31,905 nucleotides of DNA from DAOUAM01 sp034433305 (GCA_034433305.1 DAOUAM010000005.1:1-31905), one strand, 5' to 3'; counted from the stretch's first letter, positions 16,349 through 24,323 are shown. Numbers and translations are program-made. The notes: a model not told the origin generated them from the sequence alone.

Positions 16349-19300
16349 TCAGACTGCCTCCACTCTGGATACGGTGTGCAGGTCAAGGTGCAGTATGCTG
16401 CGGTTCAGCGCATAGATGGCGCCGGCAAACACGGCTAGCAGCGCCGTGTACACCAGCACCAGCAGGTTCCAGTCCGTGACCAGGATGAAGGGCGGCACCA
16501 CAGGGTCACCGGTCTCCGTGACCGCCACCGAGGATACCAGCAGGGTGCTCATCTGGAAGCCGGCCCAGGTGCCCAGGCCCAGCCCTATGGCGACTATGAC
16601 CAGGTTCTCCAGGCCCAGCAGGCCCATCATCTGGTGCCGCGATATGCCCAGCGAGCGCAGGAAGCCCATCTCCACGCGGCTGCGGTCGGCGAAGGACAGG
16701 AGGTAGGTTATGTAGCCCAGTCCGGCCACGAAGAGGATTATGCCCAGGGACAGCAGCATCATGGCCTTCCAGCCGGCCGTGATGAGGGGGTCCAGCCGGA
16801 TGGCCTCCAGTTGTAGCTCCCGGTCATGCACCAGGTCTGGCGCGCCCGCCAGGAAGTACACCACCTCGCGCACCGCGTCATCGGCCCCGGGCGCTTCCGT
16901 GAGGAAAAGCTCGTTAGGGACGAGGGTGGAGGTGGGCGCCAGGATATTCAGGTGGCGCAGCAGGTTGTCCAGGTCCGCCACCACGAACCCGTTGCCAGAT
17001 GGGTCCAGGGTCGGGAAGTAGTCCACCTCGTCCCGAATAGAGACGGGGATCAGACGCCCCAGGATATTCACGATCATCTCGTCGCCGGGCCTGGCACCCG
17101 TGGCCTTCAGAAAAGAAGAGCTGGTCACCAGGGGCACCGGGCCGCCCGTGGGGCTTTGATAGAAGCCGCGTATGCCCCTGTCGGTGTCCTTTCCGAAGCT
17201 GAACAGCCCCGAGCGCCTGCCGGAGTAGACGTCCTGGGCCACGGGCACCACACTGTCCGAGGACAGCAGCGACGTGGCCAGCGGCGTCCACCTGTTCTGG
17301 CCCTCGAAGTCCTCAAGCACCCGCACCTCGCCATCCTGGCTCAGGGTATGTATGTTGTCCAGCAGGATGGTGCCCGGAGTGCCGGCAGGCCCAAAGACTG
17401 GCTCGAATATCTGGACAGACACCAGGTGCAGGGGCTTCTGCAGGTGCTGGGGGACCTCGGTGCTCATCAGGTGCCACTCGGGCGCTCCCACCCTGCCCAG
17501 CGTCACCGTGCTGATGACGCCGCGCCGGTCTCGTATGACCATCCACAGGAACATATTGGGGTATACATCCTGGGGCTTGACCCAGACCGCCAGCCTCACC
17601 GCGTCATCGGGTATGACCACAGGCTCGGCGTAGACGTTGGACTGCAGCACTCGCATGATGCTGTCCAGGGGGCGCTCGGAGAAGTCCGGCCTGTACCACG
17701 ACAGGTAGTGGAAGTCCTGGGACTCCACGGCCAGCACCTGGAAGTGGCCGCCGGAATAGGTAGAGCCGATGCTGCCGCTGCCACGCAGGGCCAGGGACAC
17801 CGCCGTGACGCCGGGTATGGTCAGGTAGCGCTCTTTGAGCGCCTCGCGTCCGCGGGCGATGTGGCCCGGTATGCCGCTCACCCGGATGTCGGCGCCCACG
17901 TCGTACAGGATGCGCTCCCGGTAGCTGCGGTCCAGCGTCCCACCCACAGTGGTGGACAGGATGCCCAGGCCGGCGACCAGCACCAGGAGCAGCACCAGCC
18001 AGCTATACTGCAAGGGATTGCGCGCCATGCGCCACAGGGACATGGACATCCACACCGGCATGGCGCTGACCATTGCCTTGAAGGCCAGGAATGCCACCTG
18101 GGCCGGCACAATGAACATGAGCACCAGGGTGGACACCAGCAGCCTGCGGTCCGAGGAAAGCGGCTCGGCCAGCACGAACAGCGCCACCAGCCCGCCCTGG
18201 AGCGCGAACCCGGCCAGCTTGAAACGCAACCGGCGGGCGCGCTCCGTCGCCACATAGGCGACGGCCAGGGCCAGAAGCAGTGCCACTGGCCAGGCCCAGC
18301 CCAGCATGCGGTCGGCCAGCACCTCCCTGAAGATGATAGCCCAGCCCAGGAAAATGACGACCGCGCCAGTCAGCAGGTGCAGCAGCGCCGCCGACTCGCC
18401 ACTGATGAAGCGGACAAACAGCGGGAAGAAGCGCATGAACAGCAGCGCCACAGCCGTCAGGAACAGCACCGGCGCCAGAAGCAGCGCCTCGTTAATGGAG
18501 ATGTCCCGGAATAGCCCGCCTGACACCAGGTGGCCCCGGGCGTAAAGCTCCCAGAATACCAGGCCTCCCAGTGTCAGCAGCCCCACGTCCAGGTAGTAGC
18601 GCTGAAAGATGGGAATGGACGGCGGCCTCGAAGAGCGCAGCTTGTGAATCACCAGCCCGGTCCTGGAGCCCAGCAGCGCTGGCACCACGAAGATGACGAG
18701 ACACAACAGCCCGGCGCCCGTGGCTACCAGGAAGGGCATAAGCCTGAGCTCCACCGGCAGCAGGCCGCCACCGGACATCTCCCGGAAGTATGGTAGAAGG
18801 CCCGCCGACGACACGACGCCCATGGCGATGAAGGGCGCCAGCACCACCGCCGTGACGGTCAGCACCAGGCCCTCCAGGGCGTAGAGCCTCAATAGCTGCC
18901 AGTCATTCACCCCCCGGCTACGCAGCAGCGCAATGTCCGCCTCGCGGCTCTGCACCAGGTAAGAGACCATCATGGCCAGAAAGTACAGCACCGTTATGAC
19001 CATGACGCTCAGCAGCAGCAGCAGGGGTACGCTGGTGAAGAAGCTGCGCTGCTGGAAGTCCGAGAGCAGCTTCTTTATGCCCGTGAACACCGCCGAGCCG
19101 CTCATACGCCCCGCCAACTCATGCTCGAAGGCCGAGATGCGGCTGCTGGTCTCATCGGGTGACCAGCGCTTGAGGCCCTCCTTGTCTATGTACGTAAACC
19201 ATGTGGAGCTTACCAGCGTGCCCGGGTACGCCTTGCCCACGCCCTCTATCATCGCCTCCCTGGTGATGAAAAGCGCCAGGGGCGGCTCTTCAGGGTCTAC

Positions 19301-20005
19301 CTCCACGCCCACGTCGGGTGCCTCGTCCAGCGGCTCAGGCTCGATGAATATGTTGGCGTTGTGCTGCCAGTACTCCTCTGTCGGGTCCGTTGGCTCCAGG
19401 ATGCCCACGACCCTGGCCGTTAAGCGAGTGGGGTCGCCCAGGGAAGGCGTCAGGACAACCTCGTCCCCCACCTGGAGGTCGAACACCTCGGCGGAGACCT
19501 CGCCCAGCACCGCCTCCACGATGGGGCCGCGCGGGCCGGGCGTTACCTGGTCGGAGGCCATGCGCCCATCCAGGAAGGTGACGTGGTGCTCCAGGTTGGA
19601 CAGGTACTGGAAGTAGCCCCGCGACACGCGCTGGTCCGAAGGGGCGTCGGTCAGTGGCTGCCGGGGCAGGCCCACCAGGTACGTGGGCACCTTCAGGTAG
19701 CGGTCACGGCCACGGTAAATGGAGGCAAGGTACCTCTCGGTGGCGGTGTTGATGAAGGCATCGGTCTCCTGAAGCTTCTCTCGCTCCAGGGGTATGTGGG
19801 GTGCAAAGGCAAAGACATCCAGAAAGACCAGGGATGCCCTGTCAATGGCAATGTTAATGCTCAATCTTTCCAGGGACTTCAGGTACACTGGCGCGCCGGC
19901 AACGAGGCTTGTGGCAATTACTATGCCGCTGAAGATACAAAGAAGCAGCTTCCAGTCATCTACCAGGCGTCTCCAGATAAGCCTCGGCATAGACAATGGG
20001 TGCAT
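16349..20005 (-). CDS. Giant FtsX/MacB-like ABC permease (paralogue 1)
   Basis: A 1218-residue membrane protein, first gene of the operon. A membrane anchor spans about 19-42 (L-L-L-C-I-F-S-G-I-V-I-A-T). An ectodomain follows to about 320, then an FtsX-type core (about 325-460). A cluster of extra helices lies near 500-640, more than in the second permease. The second ectodomain contains a jelly-roll-like insert at about 860-955 (I-L-L-D-N-I-H and D-F-E-G-Q-N-R-W, then Y-S-G-R-R-S-G-L-F-S-F). The C-terminal FtsX core is near 1080-1205. ATG 20005 is preceded by GGGGTGA with 4-nt spacing. The duplicated core suggests fusion of two FtsX units in one chain. Confidence 0.9.
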   Translation of the reverse strand: MHPLSMPRLIWRRLVDDWKLLLCIFSGIVIATSLVAGAPVYLKSLERLSINIAIDRASLVFLDVFAFAPHIPLEREKLQETDAFINTATERYLASIYRGRDRYLKVPTYLVGLPRQPLTDAPSDQRVSRGYFQYLSNLEHHVTFLDGRMASDQVTPGPRGPIVEAVLGEVSAEVFDLQVGDEVVLTPSLGDPTRLTARVVGILEPTDPTEEYWQHNANIFIEPEPLDEAPDVGVEVDPEEPPLALFITREAMIEGVGKAYPGTLVSSTWFTYIDKEGLKRWSPDETSSRISAFEHELAGRMSGSAVFTGIKKLLSDFQQRSFFTSVPLLLLLSVMVITVLYFLAMMVSYLVQSREADIALLRSRGVNDWQLLRLYALEGLVLTVTAVVLAPFIAMGVVSSAGLLPYFREMSGGGLLPVELRLMPFLVATGAGLLCLVIFVVPALLGSRTGLVIHKLRSSRPPSIPIFQRYYLDVGLLTLGGLVFWELYARGHLVSGGLFRDISINEALLLAPVLFLTAVALLFMRFFPLFVRFISGESAALLHLLTGAVVIFLGWAIIFREVLADRMLGWAWPVALLLALAVAYVATERARRLRFKLAGFALQGGLVALFVLAEPLSSDRRLLVSTLVLMFIVPAQVAFLAFKAMVSAMPVWMSMSLWRMARNPLQYSWLVLLLVLVAGLGILSTTVGGTLDRSYRERILYDVGADIRVSGIPGHIARGREALKERYLTIPGVTAVSLALRGSGSIGSTYSGGHFQVLAVESQDFHYLSWYRPDFSERPLDSIMRVLQSNVYAEPVVIPDDAVRLAVWVKPQDVYPNMFLWMVIRDRRGVISTVTLGRVGAPEWHLMSTEVPQHLQKPLHLVSVQIFEPVFGPAGTPGTILLDNIHTLSQDGEVRVLEDFEGQNRWTPLATSLLSSDSVVPVAQDVYSGRRSGLFSFGKDTDRGIRGFYQSPTGGPVPLVTSSSFLKATGARPGDEMIVNILGRLIPVSIRDEVDYFPTLDPSGNGFVVADLDNLLRHLNILAPTSTLVPNELFLTEAPGADDAVREVVYFLAGAPDLVHDRELQLEAIRLDPLITAGWKAMMLLSLGIILFVAGLGYITYLLSFADRSRVEMGFLRSLGISRHQMMGLLGLENLVIVAIGLGLGTWAGFQMSTLLVSSVAVTETGDPVVPPFILVTDWNLLVLVYTALLAVFAGAIYALNRSILHLDLHTVSRVEAV

Positions 20006-20063
20006 GGTTCACCCCGCCTCTAGAGTTGTCAATTCACGCCAGCGCACCTGACAAATTTCCAAT

Positions 20064-20083
20064 ATTATATACGTTTATCGTAT
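20064..20083 (-). promoter_or_regulatory. ABC operon promoter with overlapping inverted repeat
   Basis: On the minus strand a perfect TATAAT (20069-20064) lies about 60 nt before the first permease start. A clear -35 is not seen. The inverted repeat ATACG-TTTAT-CGTAT (20069-20083) abuts it just upstream, so a regulator binding there would touch RNA polymerase. Confidence 0.45.
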
Positions 20084-20109
20084 TCATGTGTTATCCCACC
20101 CCAGGCCGA

Positions 20110-20138
20110 TTGACCGTGGGCCGGAGGGGGCCTATAAT
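20110..20138 (+). promoter_or_regulatory. Strong promoter of the selenoprotein operon
   Basis: TTGACC (20110-20115), a 17-nt spacer and TATAAT (20133-20138) give 11 of 12 matches to the sigma70 consensus. The gene starts at 20182 after a leader of about 37 nt. It is divergent from the ABC operon promoter. Confidence 0.8.
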
Positions 20139-20181
20139 CGTGGCAGGCAGCGTGCTCTCTCAGTGCAGAACGGAGCCGGAC

Positions 20182-21216
20182 ATGGCAGTGCAACGCCTGG
20201 CATCCAGGCAATACGAGTTTGACGACGCCACCGAGGCTATCGAGTTCTACTTCCGCCAGGGCTGGACGGACGGCCTGCCTGTCATCCCGCCCACGGTGGA
20301 GCGCGTGCAGCAGTTCCTGGACCGGGCCGGCCTGTCCCCATCGGACATTATCGGCACGGAGCCGACCAAGGGGCGCGTGATCACGGCGGAGAAGGTAGCC
20401 ATCAACGCGGTCATGGCCGGCTGCCTGCCGGAGTACTTCCCGGTGGTGGTGGCCGCCGTGGAGGCCATGTGCGAGCCGCAGTTCAACCTGCACGCCATAT
20501 CGGTCAGCACCATGGGCGCTGCCGTGCTGCTGGTGGTCAATGGCCCCATAGCGAAGGACCTTCGCCTCAACTCTGGCGTCAGCGTGTTCGGCCCGGGGCA
20601 CAGGGCCAATGCCACCATCGGGCGCGCCATACGGCTTGTCCTGTGCAACATTACGGGCGCTATCCCGGGCGTCCTGGACAAGGCGACCCTGGGGCACCCG
20701 GGCAAGTACAGCTTCTGCATTGCCGAGGCCGAGGAGGTCAGCCCCTGGGAGCCACTGCACATCGAGCGCGGCATCCGGCCTGGCAGGAGCGCCGTGAGCA
20801 TCTTCGCCGGCCTGTCGCCCATCCAGGTCACCAACCACGAGGGCCACAGGCCAGAGCAGGTGCTGACCAGCTTCCGCGACGCCCTCTTCGCCGTGGGGAT
20901 GGACCAGGGCGAACTGGTGGTGGTCCTGTCCCCTGAACACGTCGGCCACATCAAGGCGGCGGACTGGTCCAAGCGTCAGGTCAAGGAGTACCTGTTCCAG
21001 ACAGCCCAGCGTCGCGTGTCCGACTGGACCAGGGCAGGCAGGGCTGCCGGCCCCCTTCGGGGCGAGGAAAGCAAGGTCCTCAAGGGTGTGGTCCGAAGCC
21101 CCGATAGCATCACTATCGTGGTCGCCGGAGGTGCGGCGGGAGGCTTCTCCGCCATCATACCCCTGTGGGGTGGCGGCTCCAACTCCCGCTCGGTCACCAG
21201 AGAGATAAAAGCCTAG
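20182..21216 (+). CDS. Conserved hypothetical protein, probable UGSC selenoprotein partner
   Basis: A 344-residue soluble protein of unknown reaction. It opens with Y-E-F-D-D-A-T-E-A-I-E-F-Y, then Q-G-W-T-D-G-L-P-V-I-P-P-T near residues 29-41, a strong family-like signature, and later G-P-G-H-R-A-N-A-T-I-G-R-A near 142-154. From memory, genes with this W-T-D-G-L-P signature sit next to UGSC-family proteins in other bacteria, but I cannot verify this here. No signal peptide or membrane helix is evident. Cysteines are scattered with no CxxC pair. ATG 20182 has GGAG 6 nt upstream and a near-consensus promoter. It is followed after 138 nt by the selenoprotein gene on the same strand, so shared transcription is likely. 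Confidence 0.8.
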   Translation: MAVQRLASRQYEFDDATEAIEFYFRQGWTDGLPVIPPTVERVQQFLDRAGLSPSDIIGTEPTKGRVITAEKVAINAVMAGCLPEYFPVVVAAVEAMCEPQFNLHAISVSTMGAAVLLVVNGPIAKDLRLNSGVSVFGPGHRANATIGRAIRLVLCNITGAIPGVLDKATLGHPGKYSFCIAEAEEVSPWEPLHIERGIRPGRSAVSIFAGLSPIQVTNHEGHRPEQVLTSFRDALFAVGMDQGELVVVLSPEHVGHIKAADWSKRQVKEYLFQTAQRRVSDWTRAGRAAGPLRGEESKVLKGVVRSPDSITIVVAGGAAGGFSAIIPLWGGGSNSRSVTREIKA

Positions 21217-21234
21217 CTGAGTGTCACCCAATAA

Positions 21235-21286
21235 GATGGGGCTTTTGCCCCCTCCGGCCCGCCGTTACATGGCGTAATGCAGTGCA
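21235..21286 (-). repeat. Dispersed intergenic repeat, partial copy 6
   Basis: Read on minus, GGCCGGAGGGGGCAAAAGC matches GGCCAGAGGGGGCAAAAAC in copy 1 (111-129) at 17 of 19 positions. GGGGC-TTTT-GCCCC can fold into a short hairpin here. The left, G-quadruplex end is absent. Confidence 0.4.
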
Positions 21287-21354
21287 TCAAAGCATGGGTG
21301 ACGGACTGCTAGAGAAGTTGGCCTTCAGGTGTTTGAAAGGCCCGGAGGTCTGAT

Positions 21355-21897
21355 GTGGTAACGACAACCAAGCTTCGTGTGCTGGACCCCACGGTGGAGC
21401 CGTTGCCGGCCAGCGCCGTGATAGCCCGGCGTCCCGCGACCCTGGATGGCGCGGTCATAGGGCTGCTGGCCAACGGCAAGCGCAACTCCGATGAGTTGCT
21501 GGACATGGTGCACCAGGTCCTGGCCGACCGCTACGAGTTCCGCAGCGTTGTCGCCCGTAACAAGGGCAACGCTTCCCGGCCCTGCCCCCAGCAGATACTG
21601 GATGACCTGGCCGATCAGTGTGACGTGGTGATAACAGCCTCGGGCGACTGAGGCTCCTGCTCCTCGTGCAGTGTGCACGATGGCATCGAACTGGAGAAGA
21701 AGGGCGTCCCCACGGCGGTGATCTGCACCGAGCCATTCACATCCAGCGCCAGGGCTATGTCCCAGATTGGCGGCATTCCCGACTACCCCGTAGTGGTGCT
21801 CCCTCATCCCCTGGGCAGCCTGCCCAGGGAGCTTCTCTGGGAGCGGGCCATGCAGGCAGCGCCCGAGGTGCTGCGCATTCTGCTGACCAGGGAGTAG
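21355..21897 (+). CDS. UGSC-family selenoprotein (TGA at 21649 read as selenocysteine)
   Basis: A 180-residue protein if the in-frame TGA at 21649-21651 is read as selenocysteine (U99). The reading frame continues after it without interruption to a TAG at 21895. The sequence around it is S-G-D-U-G-S-C-S-S-C-S-V-H-D-G, the hallmark of the UGSC (seleno)protein family, with the U-x-x-C redox pair U99/C102 and a third Cys at 105. Both halves show the same conserved style: A-T-L-D-G-A-V-I-G-L-L-A-N-G-K before, and G-V-P-T-A-V-I-C-T-E-P-F after. A SECIS-like hairpin lies 15 nt after the TGA. GTG 21355 has GGAGG with ideal 6-nt spacing. Standard gene callers would give two fragments. The function is probably thiol/selenol redox chemistry, with the substrate unknown. 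Decoding needs SelA, SelB, SelC and SelD elsewhere in the genome. Confidence 0.9.
21664..21680 (+). promoter_or_regulatory. Candidate bacterial SECIS hairpin
   Basis: TCGTGCA-GTG-TGCACGA is a perfect 7-bp stem with a three-base loop beginning with G. The loop starts 22 nt from the first base of the TGA, inside the usual 16-37 nt window for bacterial SECIS elements. It lies within the coding sequence, as expected. Confidence 0.75.
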
Positions 21898-21934
21898 CCC
21901 CGGCGCTTGCCTTCGTCGGGCAGTCTGATGGACT

Positions 21935-21967
21935 GCGCGCCAGTTGCACGCTGGCGGCGCCTTTTTT
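21935..21967 (+). terminator. Rho-independent terminator after the selenoprotein gene
   Basis: GCGCGCCAG pairs with CTGGCGGCGC (one bulged G) around TTGCACG, followed by C and six T. It lies 38 nt after the selenoprotein stop and separates this unit from the lipoprotein genes. Confidence 0.7.
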
Positions 21968-22126
21968 GATCCGCCAGAAGGGGCCGCAGCGTAGGTCTTT
22001 ATATAACAGGCCACGGAGCAGGCAGGTGCGCAGTCCGCTTTCCTGGCCTCCATGCGGGCCTGGTAAGGCCGTAGCCACACCGGGCTGTGGATAGCCGGCG
22101 TTTTCCGAGTCCTTCGAGGGGGTGTG

Positions 22127-23371
22127 ATGGACAAGCCCATGTCCCTGGTGGGTATGGCTGTGGCCGTTCTTTTTGCCATGGCACTGCTGGCGTGTGGCAG
22201 GGAGGCAGCCGGGCCGACGACTCCGACACCGCCCGATACCCCCGCGCCAACTCAGACGCCAGCGCCCTCGACTGCCACCGCTCCCCCGGCAACTCCCACT
22301 CCAGCGCCCGTACCCTCCAGCAACGAGCAGCGGCAGCCCGCGCCGGAGCTACAGGGCATTGCTGGCTGGATCAACACGGAGCCGCTCACCATCGCCAGCC
22401 AGCGCGGCAAGGTCGTGCTGGTAGACTTCTGGACTTACACCTGCGTCAACTGCATTCGCACGCTACCATACCTCAAGCAGTGGCACGAGAAGTACGCCCC
22501 TCACGGGCTGGTCATCATCGGCGTACACACGCCGGAGTTCGAGTTCGAGAAGGTCAAGGAGAACGTCGAAAAGGCCGTGAGAGAGTACGGGCTGCAGTAC
22601 GCCATAGCCCAGGACAACGACTACGGCACCTGGAACGCCTTCAGCAACCGCTACTGGCCCGCCAAGTACCTGATTGACAGGGAAGGCTACGTGCGCTTCG
22701 TCCACTTTGGCGAGGGCAAGTACCAGGAGACGGAGCAGAAGATACGCGAGCTGCTGCAGGAGACAGGGGCCATGCTGGACCAGGTGCCGGTGGGCACGGA
22801 CCCCGGCCCGCAGGCGCACCCCGCCGCCTTCTCCAGTGACATCGAGACGGTCATGACCCGTGAGCTATACGGCGGCGTGTCCCGTAACTATGGCGCGCTG
22901 CTGGCCGGCGACGCGCCCTATGTGCTCCACGAGGAGTACTACAACGAGCCCAACGCCGAGGTGCTGTACCAGGACCCGGGCAGCCACAGGAACCACTTCA
23001 TTTACCTCCAGGGCCTGTGGCGCAACACGCCAGAGAGCCTGGTACACGCCAGGCAGACGGAGAGCTTCGAGGACTACATCGCCATCAAGTTCTACGCCAC
23101 CAGCGTCAACGCCGTCATGAGCAGCGACGGGACGACAGGCCCTATAGATGTGCGTGTCACTCTGGACGGCGCGCCGCTGACGCCGTCCCAGGCAGGCGCG
23201 GACGTGCAATTCGACCAGCAGGGCAATAGCTTCGTCCAGGTGGACGGCTCCCGTATGTACCGGCTGGTGGAGCAGCCGGAGTTTGGCGGCCACGAGCTGA
23301 GGCTCAGCGCCAACGTGACTGGCCTGGCACTCTATGCCTTCACCTTCGGTGCCTATGGTACAGGTCCCTAG
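22127..23371 (+). CDS. DipZ-like thioredoxin-fold lipoprotein
   Basis: A 414-residue secreted lipoprotein. The signal peptide ends in a lipobox L-L-A-C with C23 as the lipidated residue. A Pro/Thr-rich linker runs to about 65. A TlpA/DipZ-type thioredoxin domain spans about 75-215 with the redox motif W-T-Y-T-C-V-N-C (C106, C109). The C-terminal half (about 235-414) is beta-rich and ends Y-R-L-V...H-E-L-R-L...L-Y-A-F-T-F-G, like the C-terminal domain of DipZ proteins, but without the CcdA-type membrane domain found there. It should act on thiols outside the membrane. ATG 22127 has GAGGGG 5 nt upstream; a GTG at 22124 is too close to it. It overlaps the next lipoprotein gene by about 17 nt. 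Confidence 0.88.
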   Translation: MDKPMSLVGMAVAVLFAMALLACGREAAGPTTPTPPDTPAPTQTPAPSTATAPPATPTPAPVPSSNEQRQPAPELQGIAGWINTEPLTIASQRGKVVLVDFWTYTCVNCIRTLPYLKQWHEKYAPHGLVIIGVHTPEFEFEKVKENVEKAVREYGLQYAIAQDNDYGTWNAFSNRYWPAKYLIDREGYVRFVHFGEGKYQETEQKIRELLQETGAMLDQVPVGTDPGPQAHPAAFSSDIETVMTRELYGGVSRNYGALLAGDAPYVLHEEYYNEPNAEVLYQDPGSHRNHFIYLQGLWRNTPESLVHARQTESFEDYIAIKFYATSVNAVMSSDGTTGPIDVRVTLDGAPLTPSQAGADVQFDQQGNSFVQVDGSRMYRLVEQPEFGGHELRLSANVTGLALYAFTFGAYGTGP

Positions 23372-24323
23372 AAGCTGGATGTCAGCCCCCAGTCTTGTGC
23401 TGGGCGCGATGGTGCTGCTGGCCCTGGCCGCCTGCCGCCTGGACGCCCAGCCAGCGGGACAGCCAGACGGCCCTCAGCCCTCGTCCAACCTGGCCATACG
23501 GCTGGTGGAAGCCTCTCTCATCGAAGGCCCCGTCTCGCCCGATGGACTGCAGGCCATCCTGGGCACTTCGGACCTCGCCACAGGGCCTAACCGCGTGGGC
23601 ATCGCGCTGGTCTCGCCCAGCGGCCTGGTGCGCGCCCCGGCCGCGACGGTGTCGTCCTACTACGTCGCCAGCGACGGCACCCTGGAAGGCCCCAGGCAGA
23701 CGACGCTGGCCGTGTTCCGGCCCTGGCCCTATGGCAGCCGTGGCCTGTACACGGCGCGGCTGGACTTCGACAGGCCCGGCCGCTGGCGGATAGACATCAG
23801 CGCGCACCAGCCCGGAGGGGTCGGGGGCAGCGCTCAGCTTGAGTTCGACGTGCGCGCCGCGCCGCTGGCGCCCGCCGTTGGCTCGCCCGCCATCAAGAGC
23901 GTCACCAGGACCGCCAGCGACGTCCCTTCCCTGGACCAGTTGACTACAGGCTCCCTGCAAGACCCTGAGCTTTACCAGGTCACCATCAGGGAGGCCGTGG
24001 AGAGCGGCCGGCCCTCGGTGGTGGTCTTTGCCAGCCCAGCCTTCTGCACCAATGCCGTCTGCGGGCCGCAGGTGGAGGTGCTTCAGGAGTTGAAGAACAG
24101 GTACCGGGGCCGCGCCAACTTCATTCACGTGGACCTGTACGACAACCCCCACGAGATCCAGGGCGACCTGGAGAAGGCGCGCCTGTCGCCGGCGGTGCTG
24201 GAGTGGGGGCTGCCCAGCAGCGAGTGGACTTTCGTGCTGGACAGGCATGGCGCCATCGCCGCCCGGTTCGAGGCCTTCGCCACGCTGGAAGAGCTGGAAC
24301 AGGCCCTGCTCCAGGTCCTCTGA
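23355..24323 (+). CDS. Lipoprotein with thioredoxin-like C-terminal domain
   Basis: A 322-residue lipoprotein. The N-terminus has an Arg, a hydrophobic core and lipobox L-A-A-C (C27). Residues about 40-175 look like a beta-sandwich domain (G-P-N-R-V-G-I-A-L-V...R-W-R-I-D-I-S). Residues about 200-322 resemble a thioredoxin fold, with F-C-T-N-A-V-C-G-P: the Cys pair C231/C236 is spaced C-x4-C rather than the standard C-x2-C. The start codon is not certain: ATG 23355 gives a proper positively charged signal-peptide start and overlaps the preceding stop, while ATG 23379 would remove the basic residue. It is translationally linked to the DipZ-like gene, so both probably serve the same extracytoplasmic redox job. 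Confidence 0.8.
   Translation: MVQVPRSWMSAPSLVLGAMVLLALAACRLDAQPAGQPDGPQPSSNLAIRLVEASLIEGPVSPDGLQAILGTSDLATGPNRVGIALVSPSGLVRAPAATVSSYYVASDGTLEGPRQTTLAVFRPWPYGSRGLYTARLDFDRPGRWRIDISAHQPGGVGGSAQLEFDVRAAPLAPAVGSPAIKSVTRTASDVPSLDQLTTGSLQDPELYQVTIREAVESGRPSVVVFASPAFCTNAVCGPQVEVLQELKNRYRGRANFIHVDLYDNPHEIQGDLEKARLSPAVLEWGLPSSEWTFVLDRHGAIAARFEAFATLEELEQALLQVL

Noticed and set aside
16826..18514. A 562-codon open frame on the plus strand.
   Set aside because: It is antisense to the first permease and is rich in His/Gln/Arg typical of shadow frames in GC-rich DNA; the minus-strand frame has clear membrane and FtsX features.
20065..21231. A 388-codon minus-strand open frame.
   Set aside because: It covers the plus-strand UGSC partner gene and both promoters, and has shadow-frame composition.
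21355..21651. A stand-alone 98-residue protein, or a pseudogene with a nonsense mutation.
   Set aside because: The TGA lies exactly in the U-G-S-C motif, the frame continues cleanly and a SECIS-like hairpin follows, so selenocysteine explains it better.
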